From NCBI GenBank assembly GCA_052401645.1, contig CP198939.1:806001-870000 (forward strand): a stretch of 64,000 nt of DNA, written 5' to 3'. Within the stretch, counting starts at the first letter, position 1, and each line of letters starts with the position of its first letter. Positions 22,424 through 32,879 of this stretch are shown piece by piece. The notes beneath the pieces are model-generated. The model was not told where the DNA came from. It saw nothing but the letters and a program-made list of their open reading frames with translations, and did not search any database. The DNA is from Arsenophonus sp052401645. GTDB lineage: Bacteria; Pseudomonadota; Gammaproteobacteria; Enterobacterales; Enterobacteriaceae. The position numbers were made by a program, and so were the translations under genes.

Positions 22424-23080
22424 ATTTATCTTTTTCCTTTCTAGCGGGTGTAAAAATACAAGTAATAATTTATTTTTTTAATAGTAAGTTAGAGTTTCTT
22501 ATCTAAATAAATGAAAGAAAGAGTTTATTTTACATAGGCAAATAAGTACTAAAGTCTCATTTTGGTAAGCACCATGTATTTCTTTTTACGGAGGTGGATA
22601 TAAGATTCTTTAAATTATCATAACGCTATTCATTTTATTTTGCTATGATATTTTTTGTTCTGATTGTTTGTATACTAATTATTAGTATCTAAAATATATT
22701 ATTGGTTTTCAATTTAATAATTATAAATTTATGAAAAACTATTATTATTCTTTTAAATACATATATTTATTAAATAATTAATATATTTTTTATTTAACAT
22801 AGTATATTTAATTGTTTAAAAAATAACAAAAATTGGTTATATATAAAATAATTTTATATATTTAATTATTTTATAGTTTGAATATTAATTAATTTTAATA
22901 ATAGTTAATTATAAAAATAATAAGTATATTTATTTTTAATAAAACCAAATAAATGTACTATTATAATATATAAATCATATAAATCTTAAAAAAAATCCTT
23001 TAATAAGTAAAACTTATTTATATTTTAATTAAATTATTTGTTTTCTATTATTTTATTATTGTATTTTTATCATTACTTAA

Positions 23081-23112
23081 TAAAAATCTAAAATATATAT
23101 TTTAGATTTTTA
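23081..23112. repeat. Perfect 32-bp palindrome
   Basis: The half-site TAAAAATCTAAAATAT (23081-23096) is followed directly by its exact reverse complement (23097-23112). Confidence 0.85.
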
Positions 23113-24252
23113 AAAATGTATCAATAGTTAAATTAATATAGATTAATCAATCTTATTATTAATATATAATTCTAAAATATTATCCATAAATAAATATTTT
23201 TATTTATTTTTTAGTTATTATTATTGTTATATAATCATTACTATAGTTTTTTAAAATAAAAAATAATTTATTACCAATAAAATCCATACTGACCTTTAGT
23301 AAAATAAATTATTATTATAATAAATGTTAATCTTTAAATTATGTTAATATATCTTATTTATATTTTAATCATTTATTTTATATTATTGAAATTACATGAT
23401 TAATAGAATTAAAGATTATTAACATTAAAAAGTTAATATTTTCCATTATTCAATAATTAAAAAACAAGATATCCTTAAAATATTAATTTTTGTTAATTAA
23501 TTAATTTAATAGACTATTACTAGTTTTATTTATACTGCTTATTAGTTAAGTTATTTATCAAATTAATATATAAAGATTATAGATTTGATCTTAATTAAAC
23601 TAATTGTTTAAAAAGTTTTTATAGGGATTATAAAAATAATAGAATATATGATATTTTAATTATTATTGTAAAATAAATATTAAAATAACATAGAATAAGT
23701 GGATTTTATTTATTATTTGATAATATTTATTATATTAGAAATTTAGACTTAATAATAAGTCATAAAATAAAATATATATTATTGTTAATTATGTTGAATA
23801 GTTAAATAAAACTATTCTAGTTTAATTAATTATTGATGATAAATATTAAACGTTTTAAAATAATTTAATATATCCAAGAATAATAAAGAATTTTAAATTA
23901 TAAATATTTTAAATTAAATAAAATAGAATAACGTAGAAGATAAGAGAGTAGATAATTTTTAGTATATTTATAAAATATTATATATTTAATTTAAATTTTC
24001 ATTGAATGTTAGAGATTTTTATCTTATAGACTATCATTTATTAATATGGAATTAATTTTTTTTTGATAAAAAATTAGTATTAATTTAACTATATGATATA
24101 TTCATACGTTTAGCCTTTTAAGATATAATTGTGGTTAGAAAATAATATGATTAAATATGGTTTTAGAGACATTATATATATGTATTATATTTATATATAT
24201 CAGAAATGTTTAATATAATAAAGAAATTTATTAATTTTTATGTTATTTTGTC

Positions 24253-24294
24253 AAATTTAAATTCAATTATTATTCAATAATTGAATTTAAATTT
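24253..24294. repeat. Perfect 19-bp inverted repeat, ATTC loop
   Basis: Arms 24253-24271 and 24276-24294 are exact reverse complements; the arm contains TTTAAATTCAATTATT. It sits mid-desert with no nearby gene. Confidence 0.88.
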
Positions 24295-24824
24295 AAATAT
24301 AGAAAAATATCGTAAATACATAATATATAATACAATATTATTATAAAGATTAAATCTTTTAGATTCATAATATTAAAGTTATAATTTTTATATAGAATAC
24401 TACAATATTAGTAATGATATTTAAATACAATATTGATAAAGTTTCACAATATAATTGTAATTAATAACTAAGATAAAATCTTATTTAAGATATTATTATT
24501 TACTATAAAATAAAGATAGAAAGATTATAATTAGCTTTTATCTTTAATTAAGATGTTAAATATTTTATTAATAATAATATTGTTAATTAATATAAATTAA
24601 AAATATTTATAATAGTTCTTTAATTAAAAATGTAATATTTTTTATTTTTATTAACATTTAGACTTATAGAATATTCTTCTATAAGTTACAATTTTAAAAA
24701 TAAATATTTAATAGTTATTAACTATATAAAATAAATATTTTTGAAATTTTATATCATTAAAAATTATTTTTTATTTTATTGTTTTTAAAATTTTTAATTT
24801 TTATGGTTAATTAATTTTATGAAA

Positions 24825-24862
24825 TTAATACTATCATTAATTTAATTTAATGATAGTATTAA
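24825..24862. repeat. Perfect 16-bp inverted repeat, 6-nt loop
   Basis: The arm TTAATACTATCATTAA (24825-24840) and its reverse complement (24847-24862) flank TTTAAT. It is only about 190 bp from the next hairpin at 25052. Confidence 0.85.
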
Positions 24863-25051
24863 ATATTGTATGTTATAAAATAAAATTTGATTTTGAATCT
24901 AAAAATTTTATATAATATTTAAATAAATATTTTACTTATAAGTATATTATATTAATTAAAGAAATCATTTATTTTTTTTGATTATGAATTAAAAGTTTCT
25001 TATAAAAATAATTTATATTAAATTAAATTTACTGTTATTTTATGTCATTAC

Positions 25052-25092
25052 ATATATATGATAAAAAATATATTATTTTTTATCATATATAT
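25052..25092. repeat. Perfect 18-bp inverted repeat, 5-nt loop
   Basis: Arms 25052-25069 and 25075-25092 are exact reverse complements around ATATT. The arm includes TATGATAAAAAAT. Confidence 0.85.
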
Positions 25093-26366
25093 TGTTATTT
25101 TTAATATTATTCAATATATTAATAAAATAGTTAGCTTAATATTTTAGTTTAAATAGTAATAATTTTAAAAATTACTTGAATTGCATTGCAATATTAAAAT
25201 ATTTGGGAATATCATCTTTTATAAGATAAAATATTTTAATACTACATAGTTTATTTTCTTTGTTTTTTTAAAAAATAATTTTTTAGAATTATTATATTTA
25301 TAATATAATTCTATAATTGTAAAATATAATCTAACATGCTTATATTTTTATTATTCACAATTTGTAATATTCTAATTCTTATTATCATAGAAATAAAATA
25401 ATACTTTAAAAAAATAAGTTAAATTATAAATTTTAACTATATATAAAAAATAGATTATTAGTTAATACATAATGTTAAATGGTTGATAATTTATCAGTTT
25501 TTTAATTTATAAATGATAATAACAATTTCTATTTAATTTTAATATAAAAATTAAATATTCAAAATATTTATATGAATATTTTTTAGTAAAAATGTTAAAA
25601 GATAAATATTAATCTTTTTTTAGAAAAAAATAATAGGTATTATAAATTTATAAAGTAGATTTAATTATTTATGTTCTTAAATTAAATTCACATTAATATA
25701 ACTATCTTATTCATAATTATAAAAGTAGTATAAATTATATTAATATATATAAAAATAAATAAATATAATAGATAATCTCTTATATAAGTAAATTTATCAC
25801 TAATTTATTAATTAAAATTAAATTTATTTTTATTACTTAAAATATACAAATTCTTATTAGTGTAAAAAAAATTAAATATTTTAATAATGCAAAAAATAAA
25901 TAAAAATCAACCTAATCACATAGATAAATAAATTATTTTTGTTAAAAATAATTGTATTAAAATTAATAATAAAAAATAGAATGTATAACTAAATATACAC
26001 TGATAAGTTATATACGAAATTATATATAAATAAATAAACTTGTTGATTTTACTATAAATAAAATATTAACTATTTTAAAATTAATGAAAAGTAAATGTTG
26101 AATGTAATGGCTAAACCTTCGTTTTAAAAATCATTAATATTTATTAATAATAATGAAAATATGCATGTGTTTTATCTATTATTTTAATATATAAAATTCA
26201 GTTGATTTGTGTTTAAATAAATGATAAATCAAATAAATTTCTTTACATGAAAATTTATACCAATAAAGAATATAAAACGATTAAAAAGTATGACTTACAT
26301 TTTAGTATAGTAAAATTTATTGAAGCAGTTACTAAATATTATATAGTATTAATGAAAATTTAAACA

Positions 26367-26416
26367 ATTCAATTATCTATATTTTCTCTTATTAAAAAAA
26401 ATATAGATAATTGAAT
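26367..26416. repeat. Perfect 19-bp inverted repeat, 12-nt loop, with a third copy at 26701
   Basis: The arm starting at 26367 (ATTCAATTATCTATATTTT) and its exact reverse complement (26398-26416) flank 12 bases. The right arm also recurs as a direct repeat: 20 identical bases (A7 then TATAGATAATTGA) occur at 26395-26414 and 26701-26720. Confidence 0.85.
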
Positions 26417-27363
26417 CTATGTAAAAACCATTACATTTAAAATATAGATTTTTATTGAATTAATTCCTTTATTTATATTATAAAAGATTGATTTATTGTT
26501 ATTTTTTTATCAAAATACATATGATAATATCAATATTTATATTATATTTATATTTTATTTAACTTGTTATTAAGTAATTAAATTCAATTTACAATACTAA
26601 AATAAAATATTTAGTTTTATTTTCTATATTTATTTTCAATATTAATTTAACAAAGTAGTTTGTCAATATATATTTAAAATTATTTATAGATAATAACAAT
26701 AAAAAAATATAGATAATTGATGTATACTATTTATATTGAATAAATTATATAAGTAATAACACTTTAATTATTCTTCTATCCTATTGATTATATTATGATT
26801 AAATTAATAAGATTATAATATAATCAATACGATTAAGTTTAGATAAATCATATTTAAATGATATATAAAGAAATACATAGTAATAAATTATTAATTAATC
26901 ATATTTTTTATATTATTAATTATAACTTCAATATTATTAAAATTATATTAGTTTAATCATAAATAATAGGTTATATAACCTATTGGTATTATATTATGCA
27001 ATGAATTTACAATTTAAATCAGTATGAATAACAAATTAACATTTATTTTATTTAAAAATATATATATCCGATATCAGTTTATAGTTAATTTTTAACGTAT
27101 AATAAGTATTTTCTTAATGAAAGAAACTTATATACAGAGATAATCTCTATATTATGAACTTTATTTTTTTTAAAAAAAATTCTTTATTAAATAATTTTAA
27201 TCAATATTTTTTTAAGAAATAGCTATTTAATTTTATCATAATTTTTATGAATTATGATATTTAACTTAAAATATCTTATTATATAAAGAATAAATTTATT
27301 TTAAACACAATTGTTAATTTTTAATTTTAATTTAATTTTAAAATTAATAAATGCGTAACTGAT

Positions 27364-27369
27364 TATAAT
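27364..27369 (+). promoter_or_regulatory. Candidate -10 box for yadGH
   Basis: A perfect TATAAT ends 31 nt upstream of the yadG ATG, with AAAGG just before the start codon. No good -35 hexamer is found at 16-18 nt, and in DNA this AT-rich a TATAAT is weak evidence on its own. Confidence 0.3.
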
Positions 27370-27400
27370 ATGTGTAATAAAATATATAAGAAAGGTTCTT

Positions 27401-28315
27401 ATGACTTATGCTTTAGAACTACTACATCTTACAAAAATCTATCCAGGTTGCATAAAAGCATTAACTGGAATTAATCTAAAAGTTGATATTGGTGATTTTT
27501 ATGCTTTGTTGGGACCTAATGGTGCTGGTAAATCAACTATAATTGGTATTATTAGTTCATTAGTTAATAAAACAAGTGGCAAAGTAATAGTATTTGGCTC
27601 TGATATTGATAAAAATACTGTAAATGCAAAATGTAAATTAGGTTTAGTGCCACAAGACTTTAATTTTAATCCATTTGAAACAGTATTACAAATAGTGCTG
27701 AACCAAGCTGGTTATTATGGAATCAGGCGTTCAATAGCTTTATCTAGAGCAGAAATGTATCTTTCTCAATTATCCTTATGGAGTAAACGCTCAGAGTCTG
27801 CTAGAGACTTATCAGGTGGAATGAAACGTCGTTTAATGATAGCTAGAGCATTAATGCATAAACCAAAGTTATTAATTTTAGATGAACCAACAGCTGGTGT
27901 TGATATTAAACTACGTCGTTCAATGTGGAGTTTTTTAAAAACTTTAAACCTAGAAGGTACCACTATTATTTTAACGACTCATTATCTTGAAGAAGCAGAA
28001 ATGTTATGTCGTAATATCGGAATTATTCAATATGGTCAATTAATTGAGAATACAAGTATGAAAAAACTAATTAATCAACTAGAGTCGGAAACATTTATTT
28101 TTGATTTAGCACCAAATAGTCCTATTCCTATATTAGATGGTTATAAATTTAAATTACTTGATATCTTAACATTAGAGGTTGATGTATTTCGAGATCAAGG
28201 TCTTAATGATTTGTTTAACCAATTAGTTAAACAATCTATACAAGTAACTAGCATGAGAAATAAAGTAAATCGTTTAGAAAAATTATTTGTTGGTTTAATG
28301 AACAAACAACATTGA
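27401..28315 (+). CDS. yadG: ABC transporter ATP-binding protein YadG
   Basis: The ATPase subunit of the YadGH exporter, of the two-component ABC-2 drug/polysaccharide type; its substrate is unknown in E. coli too. The 304-residue product (E. coli 308) has Walker A GPNGAGKST (about residue 38), the Q-loop in LGLVPQDFNFNPFETV, the signature LSGGMKRRLMIARAL, Walker B LLILDEPTAGVD and the H-loop LTTHYLEEAEML. The C-terminal RNKVNRLEKLFVGLM matches YadG closely. It is followed by yadH after 22 bp. Keeping a two-gene exporter of unknown cargo in so small a gene set suggests an envelope or host-interface role, which is inference. Confidence 0.95.
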   Translation: MTYALELLHLTKIYPGCIKALTGINLKVDIGDFYALLGPNGAGKSTIIGIISSLVNKTSGKVIVFGSDIDKNTVNAKCKLGLVPQDFNFNPFETVLQIVLNQAGYYGIRRSIALSRAEMYLSQLSLWSKRSESARDLSGGMKRRLMIARALMHKPKLLILDEPTAGVDIKLRRSMWSFLKTLNLEGTTIILTTHYLEEAEMLCRNIGIIQYGQLIENTSMKKLINQLESETFIFDLAPNSPIPILDGYKFKLLDILTLEVDVFRDQGLNDLFNQLVKQSIQVTSMRNKVNRLEKLFVGLMNKQH

Positions 28316-28337
28316 CTAATTATAATAAGGAGGATTG

Positions 28338-29108
28338 ATGATTAAGTTATGCTGGATTGCTATGAAAACAATCTGGATAAAAGAAATAACACGTTTTTCA
28401 CGTATATGGATACAAACTTTATTATCTCCTGTTATCACGATGTCTCTTTATTTTATTATCTTTGGTAGTTTAATAGGTTCAAGAATTGGAGATATGGATG
28501 GTGTTAATTATAAGCAATTTATTGTTCCAGGCTTAATTATGATGTCAGTAATAAATAATTCTTACGCTAATGTTTGTTCATCTTTTTTTGGGGCAAAATT
28601 TCAAAAAAGTATAGAAGAATTATTAGTTGCACCAGTTATTACTCATATTTTAATAATTGGATTTATTGGTGGCGGTGTTGTTAGAGGAATATTAGTTGGT
28701 GTTTTAGTTATCTTAGTTTCATTATTTTTCGTTCAATTAGATATTTATTCTTGGTGTGTAGTAATTATTACTATGTTAATGACAGCAATTTTGTTTTCGT
28801 TAGCTGGATTAATAAATGCGATTTTTGCTAAATCATTTGATGATATCAGTATTATTCCTACTTTTATCTTAACACCATTAACTTATTTAGGTGGTGTTTT
28901 TTATTCTTTATCTCTTTTGCCTGAATTTTGGCAAAAGATATCTAAGCTTAATCCTATTGTATATATGATCAGCGGATTACGTTATGGATTTATTGGTGAT
29001 AGTGATATTTCTTTATCTATTACTTTATTAGTATTACTATTTTTTACTATTATTTTATATGTTATAACTTGGTATTTAATTGAAAAAGGACACGGATTAA
29101 AAAGTTAA
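28338..29108 (+). CDS. yadH: ABC-2 type permease YadH
   Basis: The membrane subunit that pairs with YadG. About 256 residues with six predicted membrane segments, from ITMSLYFIIFGSLIG (near 35-50) to a last helix before the KGHGLKS end. The ABC-2 signature region SFFGAKFQKSIEELLVAPV is present, as are AKSFDDISIIPTFILTPLTYLGGVFYSL and LNPIVYMISGLRYGF. A strong AGGAGG (28328-28333) stands four bases before ATG 28338, which I choose over TTG 28335. Length equals that of E. coli YadH (256). Confidence 0.95.
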   Translation: MIKLCWIAMKTIWIKEITRFSRIWIQTLLSPVITMSLYFIIFGSLIGSRIGDMDGVNYKQFIVPGLIMMSVINNSYANVCSSFFGAKFQKSIEELLVAPVITHILIIGFIGGGVVRGILVGVLVILVSLFFVQLDIYSWCVVIITMLMTAILFSLAGLINAIFAKSFDDISIIPTFILTPLTYLGGVFYSLSLLPEFWQKISKLNPIVYMISGLRYGFIGDSDISLSITLLVLLFFTIILYVITWYLIEKGHGLKS

Positions 29109-29726
29109 TAGTTAAGAAATTTACTATAATAGAAATATAAGTATACTAATTATTTTAATGTTATTAAATATATAATCATTAGTATAATTATTTTTATATA
29201 TTCTATTTTATAGAAATATTTATTAATTTTAGATGGTTATAAATTTATAATATATAATTTTATTACTCGTAATCTATTTCTATTTTCTACATTATTTCTT
29301 TTAATTTTTCATTAAAATCTATTATTTTAGTTTTAAAATTATTTATTTTATAATCTTAATTCTTATTTTGAAATAAAAAAGAAAACATTAACAATAATAT
29401 TCTAGTAAAAATTATAGTTAAATTATATTTAATAGTTTTATAAACTATTAAATAATTTTGATATTTATAATTATTCTATAAAAAAATATTTGTTTCTTAT
29501 TGGAATTTTTTGAATTTTATTCTAATTATATATTTTATATATTTATTTCTAAAAATTAATTATACACATCTAATTATATGTTATCTAATATGTTATTACT
29601 TATTTTTTTAAACGGAAGTTTATTTTTATAAATTATATATATTTTAATTTATTTTATAATGGAATAAAAATTCAATATTAATATATAACTCTATATCGCT
29701 TATATAAATTAAATTTATTGCTTTAG
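29109..29726. other. Noncoding gap between the convergent yadH and folK
   Basis: About 0.6 kb without a gene. A 13-bp perfect inverted repeat with a TAT loop (29426-29454, arm TATTTAATAGTTT) lies between the two convergent 3' ends. It might end transcription from either side, but it is all A:T apart from one G:C pair. Confidence 0.55.
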
Positions 29727-30209
29727 TTACCATAAAGTCATTCCATTATTAGTAACTAATAAGAATCTATCATTTATTAATTCACCATCAGGAAAGTGTA
29801 GTTTAGGAGCTATTTCTACTAAAGGATACAACATAAACTCTCGTTCTTTAAGACCATAATGCGGAATAGTTAAATTGGTTGTCTGAACGATATGTTTACC
29901 ATATAAGATGATATCTAAATCAAGTGTTCTTGGTCCCCATAAATTATTAACATCACGTATTCTTCCGTGTATTGATTCAATTAATTGAGTATGTTTAAGT
30001 AGTGTTTCTGGTGATAGTTCAGTATCTAAAGCGATAACTGCATTTAGATAGTCAGGCTGATCTTGTTGTCCCATTGCTTTTGATCGGTAGAAAGAAGAAA
30101 TTGTAATGAACTTTGTATTAGGTAATTGATGTATTTTTTTAATAGCACTTTGTACCTGTTGCAAAGGAATATTTAAATTGCTACCAATTGCGATATAAAC
30201 ACGTTCCAT
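29727..30209 (-). CDS. folK: 6-hydroxymethyl-7,8-dihydropterin pyrophosphokinase FolK
   Basis: FolK transfers pyrophosphate from ATP to the pterin precursor of folate, just before dihydropteroate synthase. The 160-residue product (E. coli 159) starts VYIAIGSNL and contains SSFYRSKAMG and QDQPDYLNAV. The WGPRTLDLDIILYG motif supplies the two Mg-binding aspartates (Asp97 and Asp99, matching E. coli 95 and 97). IPHYGLKEREFMLYPLVEIAP completes the signature. It lies 104 bp after pcnB on the same strand, as in E. coli. Whether the whole folate pathway is kept cannot be judged from this window. Confidence 0.96.
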   Translation of the reverse strand: MERVYIAIGSNLNIPLQQVQSAIKKIHQLPNTKFITISSFYRSKAMGQQDQPDYLNAVIALDTELSPETLLKHTQLIESIHGRIRDVNNLWGPRTLDLDIILYGKHIVQTTNLTIPHYGLKEREFMLYPLVEIAPKLHFPDGELINDRFLLVTNNGMTLW

Positions 30210-30313
30210 ATTAAGTTAACTATATTATTTTATTGATTTATTATTTTAATCATGTCAGTAATTTATGAAAAATAATTGCATATTTTATTACCAAGCTTAA
30301 TAATCATTTCGTA

Positions 30314-31546
30314 TTATAAGTTATTATTACTTTCTTTAAATTTTCTCCACCAATGAGCAAGTTCTTCTAGTTCATTACGATCTTCCGCTTTGGCTCGTAA
30401 TTCAAGAAGATCAAACGCAATGTTTAATTTTGAATGTTTAAGTAGTTTATTTACCTTTTTTTTTTGATAATGTGTTAATATCAATTGTAACTTCCATATA
30501 TCTCGCATTACTGAGGTAATACGTTTAGGAATAGCGATAGAACGGCATTGTTCATCAAGTATATCATTCATTGCGATATTGAAGGTTTCATAAGATAAAA
30601 AAGAATTTTCTTTAAAAAGTTTATTTGCATGTTTTACTAATGGATACCATAATATAGTTGCAAATAAGAACGCAGAATTTATATGTTTATTGTTTTTTAT
30701 TCGATAATCAGTATTTTGTAATACATGATTAATGATAATCTCCATAGGAGAATCATTATTAACTGTAAAATATTGTTCAATTAATGGAAATAATGATTGA
30801 AAAAGATTATAATATCTTAATTGTTGATATGTCTTATAACCATGACCATTTTGAAATAATTTCAGCGATTCTTCAAATAAACGTGAAGATGGTATGTTTT
30901 TTAATAAAAATGCAAGTTTGGGAATTGGTTCAGCAGTTTTAATATCAATTTGCATATTTAGTTTACAAGCAAATCTAACAGCACGTAACATACGTATCGG
31001 ATCTTCTCGATAACGAATTTTAGGATCGCCAATTAAACGAATTACATCATTTTTAAGATCATTAAATCCACCTACATAATCACGTAAGCTAAAATCGTTA
31101 ATTCTATAATATAGACTATTAATTGTAAAATCTCGCCTGATGGCATCGTCTTCAATACTACCAAAAATATTATCTCTTAATAACATACCACTTTTTGATT
31201 GATAAACAATATTTTTACTATTAGTATCATTTTGTTCATTATAACTACGAAAAGTAGAAACTTCAATAATTTCATAACAATATATAATATGCACTAAACG
31301 GAAACGTCGTCCAACTAAACGAGAATTACGAAATAATTTACGAATTTGTTCAGGTGTTGCATTTGTGGTAATATCGAAGTCCTTAGGTTTTTTACCTAAT
31401 ATTAGATCTCTAACGCTACCACCAACTAAATAAGCTTCATAACCAGCATTATTTAGACGATAAAGAACTTTTAATGCATTTTCGCTAATCTCTTTTCGAG
31501 ATATAGGGTGTTTATCTCGTGTAATTATAGATATTGAAGTTTTCAT
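30314..31546 (-). CDS. pcnB: Poly(A) polymerase I PcnB
   Basis: PcnB adds poly(A) tails to RNA 3' ends, marking them for decay; it belongs to the class II nucleotidyltransferases with tRNA CCA-adding enzyme. The 410-residue product has LVGGSVRDLILGKKPKDFDITTN, where Asp56 and Asp58 are the catalytic pair, then TPEQIRKLFRNSRLVGRRFRLVHI, DDAIRRDFTINSLYY, YREDPIRMLRAVRFACKL and LFEESLKLFQ. Relative to E. coli it ends about 50 residues early, after LAHWWRKFKES, so the basic C-terminal tail is missing. The catalytic core looks intact. In E. coli gluQ lies upstream; here it is gone. Confidence 0.95.
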   Translation of the reverse strand: MKTSISIITRDKHPISRKEISENALKVLYRLNNAGYEAYLVGGSVRDLILGKKPKDFDITTNATPEQIRKLFRNSRLVGRRFRLVHIIYCYEIIEVSTFRSYNEQNDTNSKNIVYQSKSGMLLRDNIFGSIEDDAIRRDFTINSLYYRINDFSLRDYVGGFNDLKNDVIRLIGDPKIRYREDPIRMLRAVRFACKLNMQIDIKTAEPIPKLAFLLKNIPSSRLFEESLKLFQNGHGYKTYQQLRYYNLFQSLFPLIEQYFTVNNDSPMEIIINHVLQNTDYRIKNNKHINSAFLFATILWYPLVKHANKLFKENSFLSYETFNIAMNDILDEQCRSIAIPKRITSVMRDIWKLQLILTHYQKKKVNKLLKHSKLNIAFDLLELRAKAEDRNELEELAHWWRKFKESNNNL

Positions 31547-32472
31547 AGTAGAAGTTGATCTAAATTTATCTAGTAATTTAGTACTTTTAATAATTTTTTA
31601 ACTCCGATATTTTTTGTTAGTAAAAGTTTTTTACTTTACTATAAAAATTTAATATTAATTATTAATTAATTTGAATATCTTGTTTAGATATATTATTTTT
31701 TATTTTTATTTCAACAAATTATTATAAATAATATTTTGTTTATTTTTATAAAATAATAAATTTCTATATCAAATGTATTTTTAGTTAAAAAATTAAAATT
31801 AATAATTTAATTATATCTTAAAGATTTTTCTGTGAATTAATGCTTAATTTGAATAAAAATTTATGATTAATTATTGTTTATAATAATTCTTCAATTTGGC
31901 TATATGTTATATAACTATTAACTTTGTATAGTTTAGTTAAATAATAGTTTTATTAATATTTTTCTTATTAATAATAATTATTCTTAATAAGAATTATTTC
32001 ACAAACTAAATTGATTTTTATATCCTTCATTAAAATTAACATTGTTTAATTTTATTTAAAAGTCAATTTTAAAAAAAAATATAAAATATAAAACATAAGT
32101 AATTGAATATTAAAAAAAATAAATACCAATATCTAGTGTTATTTTTATTTAACGATTGAGATAATCTAAATCAAATTAATACAAAGAATTTCTTGAAAAA
32201 TACTATAATTTATAATTATTAGCAATTACAATTAAATTATAAGTAAGTAAATTATTTATTTAAATAATAATAAATATTTTATTAACTTAAAATAAAATTT
32301 TGTATCATATAACACTACAATAATTGATTATTAAATTAGAAAAAAAAATTTTATCTGTATTTTTTTTCCAAAAGAACTATTGAAAATAAACAAAGATTAC
32401 GAAAATATCTCTTATAATAACTATATGTAATATTATTTTATCAATATACTGAAAAAATAACAATCGTTGTAT

Positions 32473-32503
32473 TATGTTACTTTAGTTGCACTAAAATAAC
32501 ATA
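32473..32503. repeat. Hairpin, 7+6 bp with one mismatch
   Basis: TATGTTA-C-TTTAGT, loop TGC, ACTAAA-A-TAACATA. Both stem parts contain a G:C pair, and the single C/A mismatch makes it a near-perfect palindrome. It lies about 380 bp downstream of dksA on the dksA strand. Function unknown. Confidence 0.7.
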
Positions 32504-32823
32504 GTAAATATTATTGTAATATATTTAATACGATTATTTTATTTAATTTTATTCAAAATTTAAAAGGTAATTTCTTAAAGTTTTTTAAAACATAATCTAT
32601 ATCAGCATAATAATATAACTTATTTATTATTTCTCTGTTCTTTTTATTTAATTAAATCATATTATTTTTTTAGATTGTGTTTCATTGTTTTTCCAAAAGA
32701 TATATATTTATATTAATATTACAACTAACAATATATAAAAATATATCTTTATATATTTAAAATAAAAATCTGATGTATAGTTTAATATTCTAATAATTAT
32801 TGAAGTATTTATTAATTTTTTTT

Positions 32824-32861
32824 AAAAAAAATACGGGATATATTTTATATACCGTATTTTT
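32824..32861 (-). terminator. Rho-independent terminator of dksA
   Basis: Read on the minus strand, the stem AAAAATACGG / CCGTATTTTT (arms 32852-32861 and 32827-32836) is followed by further T's, 19 bp after the dksA stop. It is the most conventional intrinsic terminator in the window, with three G:C pairs at the loop side. Confidence 0.75.
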
Positions 32862-32879
32862 ATTACTTAAGCTTATTGA

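Larger units (their letters stand above)
22424..27400. other. 5-kb noncoding stretch between speE and yadG
   Basis: No complete gene is seen. The part next to speE (22440-22650) is richer in G+C and includes GGAGGTGG on the plus strand near 22600 and an 18-codon minus-strand open stretch ending RKKKYMVLTKMRL; it may be the speE leader or a gene remnant. The rest is very AT-rich and holds the densest set of perfect inverted repeats in the window (23081, 24253, 24825, 25052, 26367). A 38-codon frame at 26247-26363 lacks a ribosome-binding site and is not supported. Relatives carry yacC, cueO, gcd, hpt and can here; none is recognisable. Confidence 0.6.
31547..32879. other. Noncoding stretch at the ancestral gluQ site
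   Basis: About 1.3 kb between dksA and pcnB where Enterobacterales carry gluQ. I searched by eye for its HIGH-like and zinc-binding segments on the minus strand and found none. It contains the dksA terminator (32824-32861) and an imperfect hairpin at 32473-32503 with a TGC loop. Confidence 0.6.

Noticed and set aside
26247..26363. 38-codon frame from an ATG, ending just before the hairpin at 26367
   Set aside because: The gene-plus-terminator layout is tempting, but there is no ribosome-binding site, the product has no recognisable family, and short frames like this are common here.
27766..27963. Antisense frames inside yadG, nlpD, pyrG, eno, dnaQ and fbaA
   Set aside because: Shadows of well-conserved genes on the opposite strand, without homology of their own.
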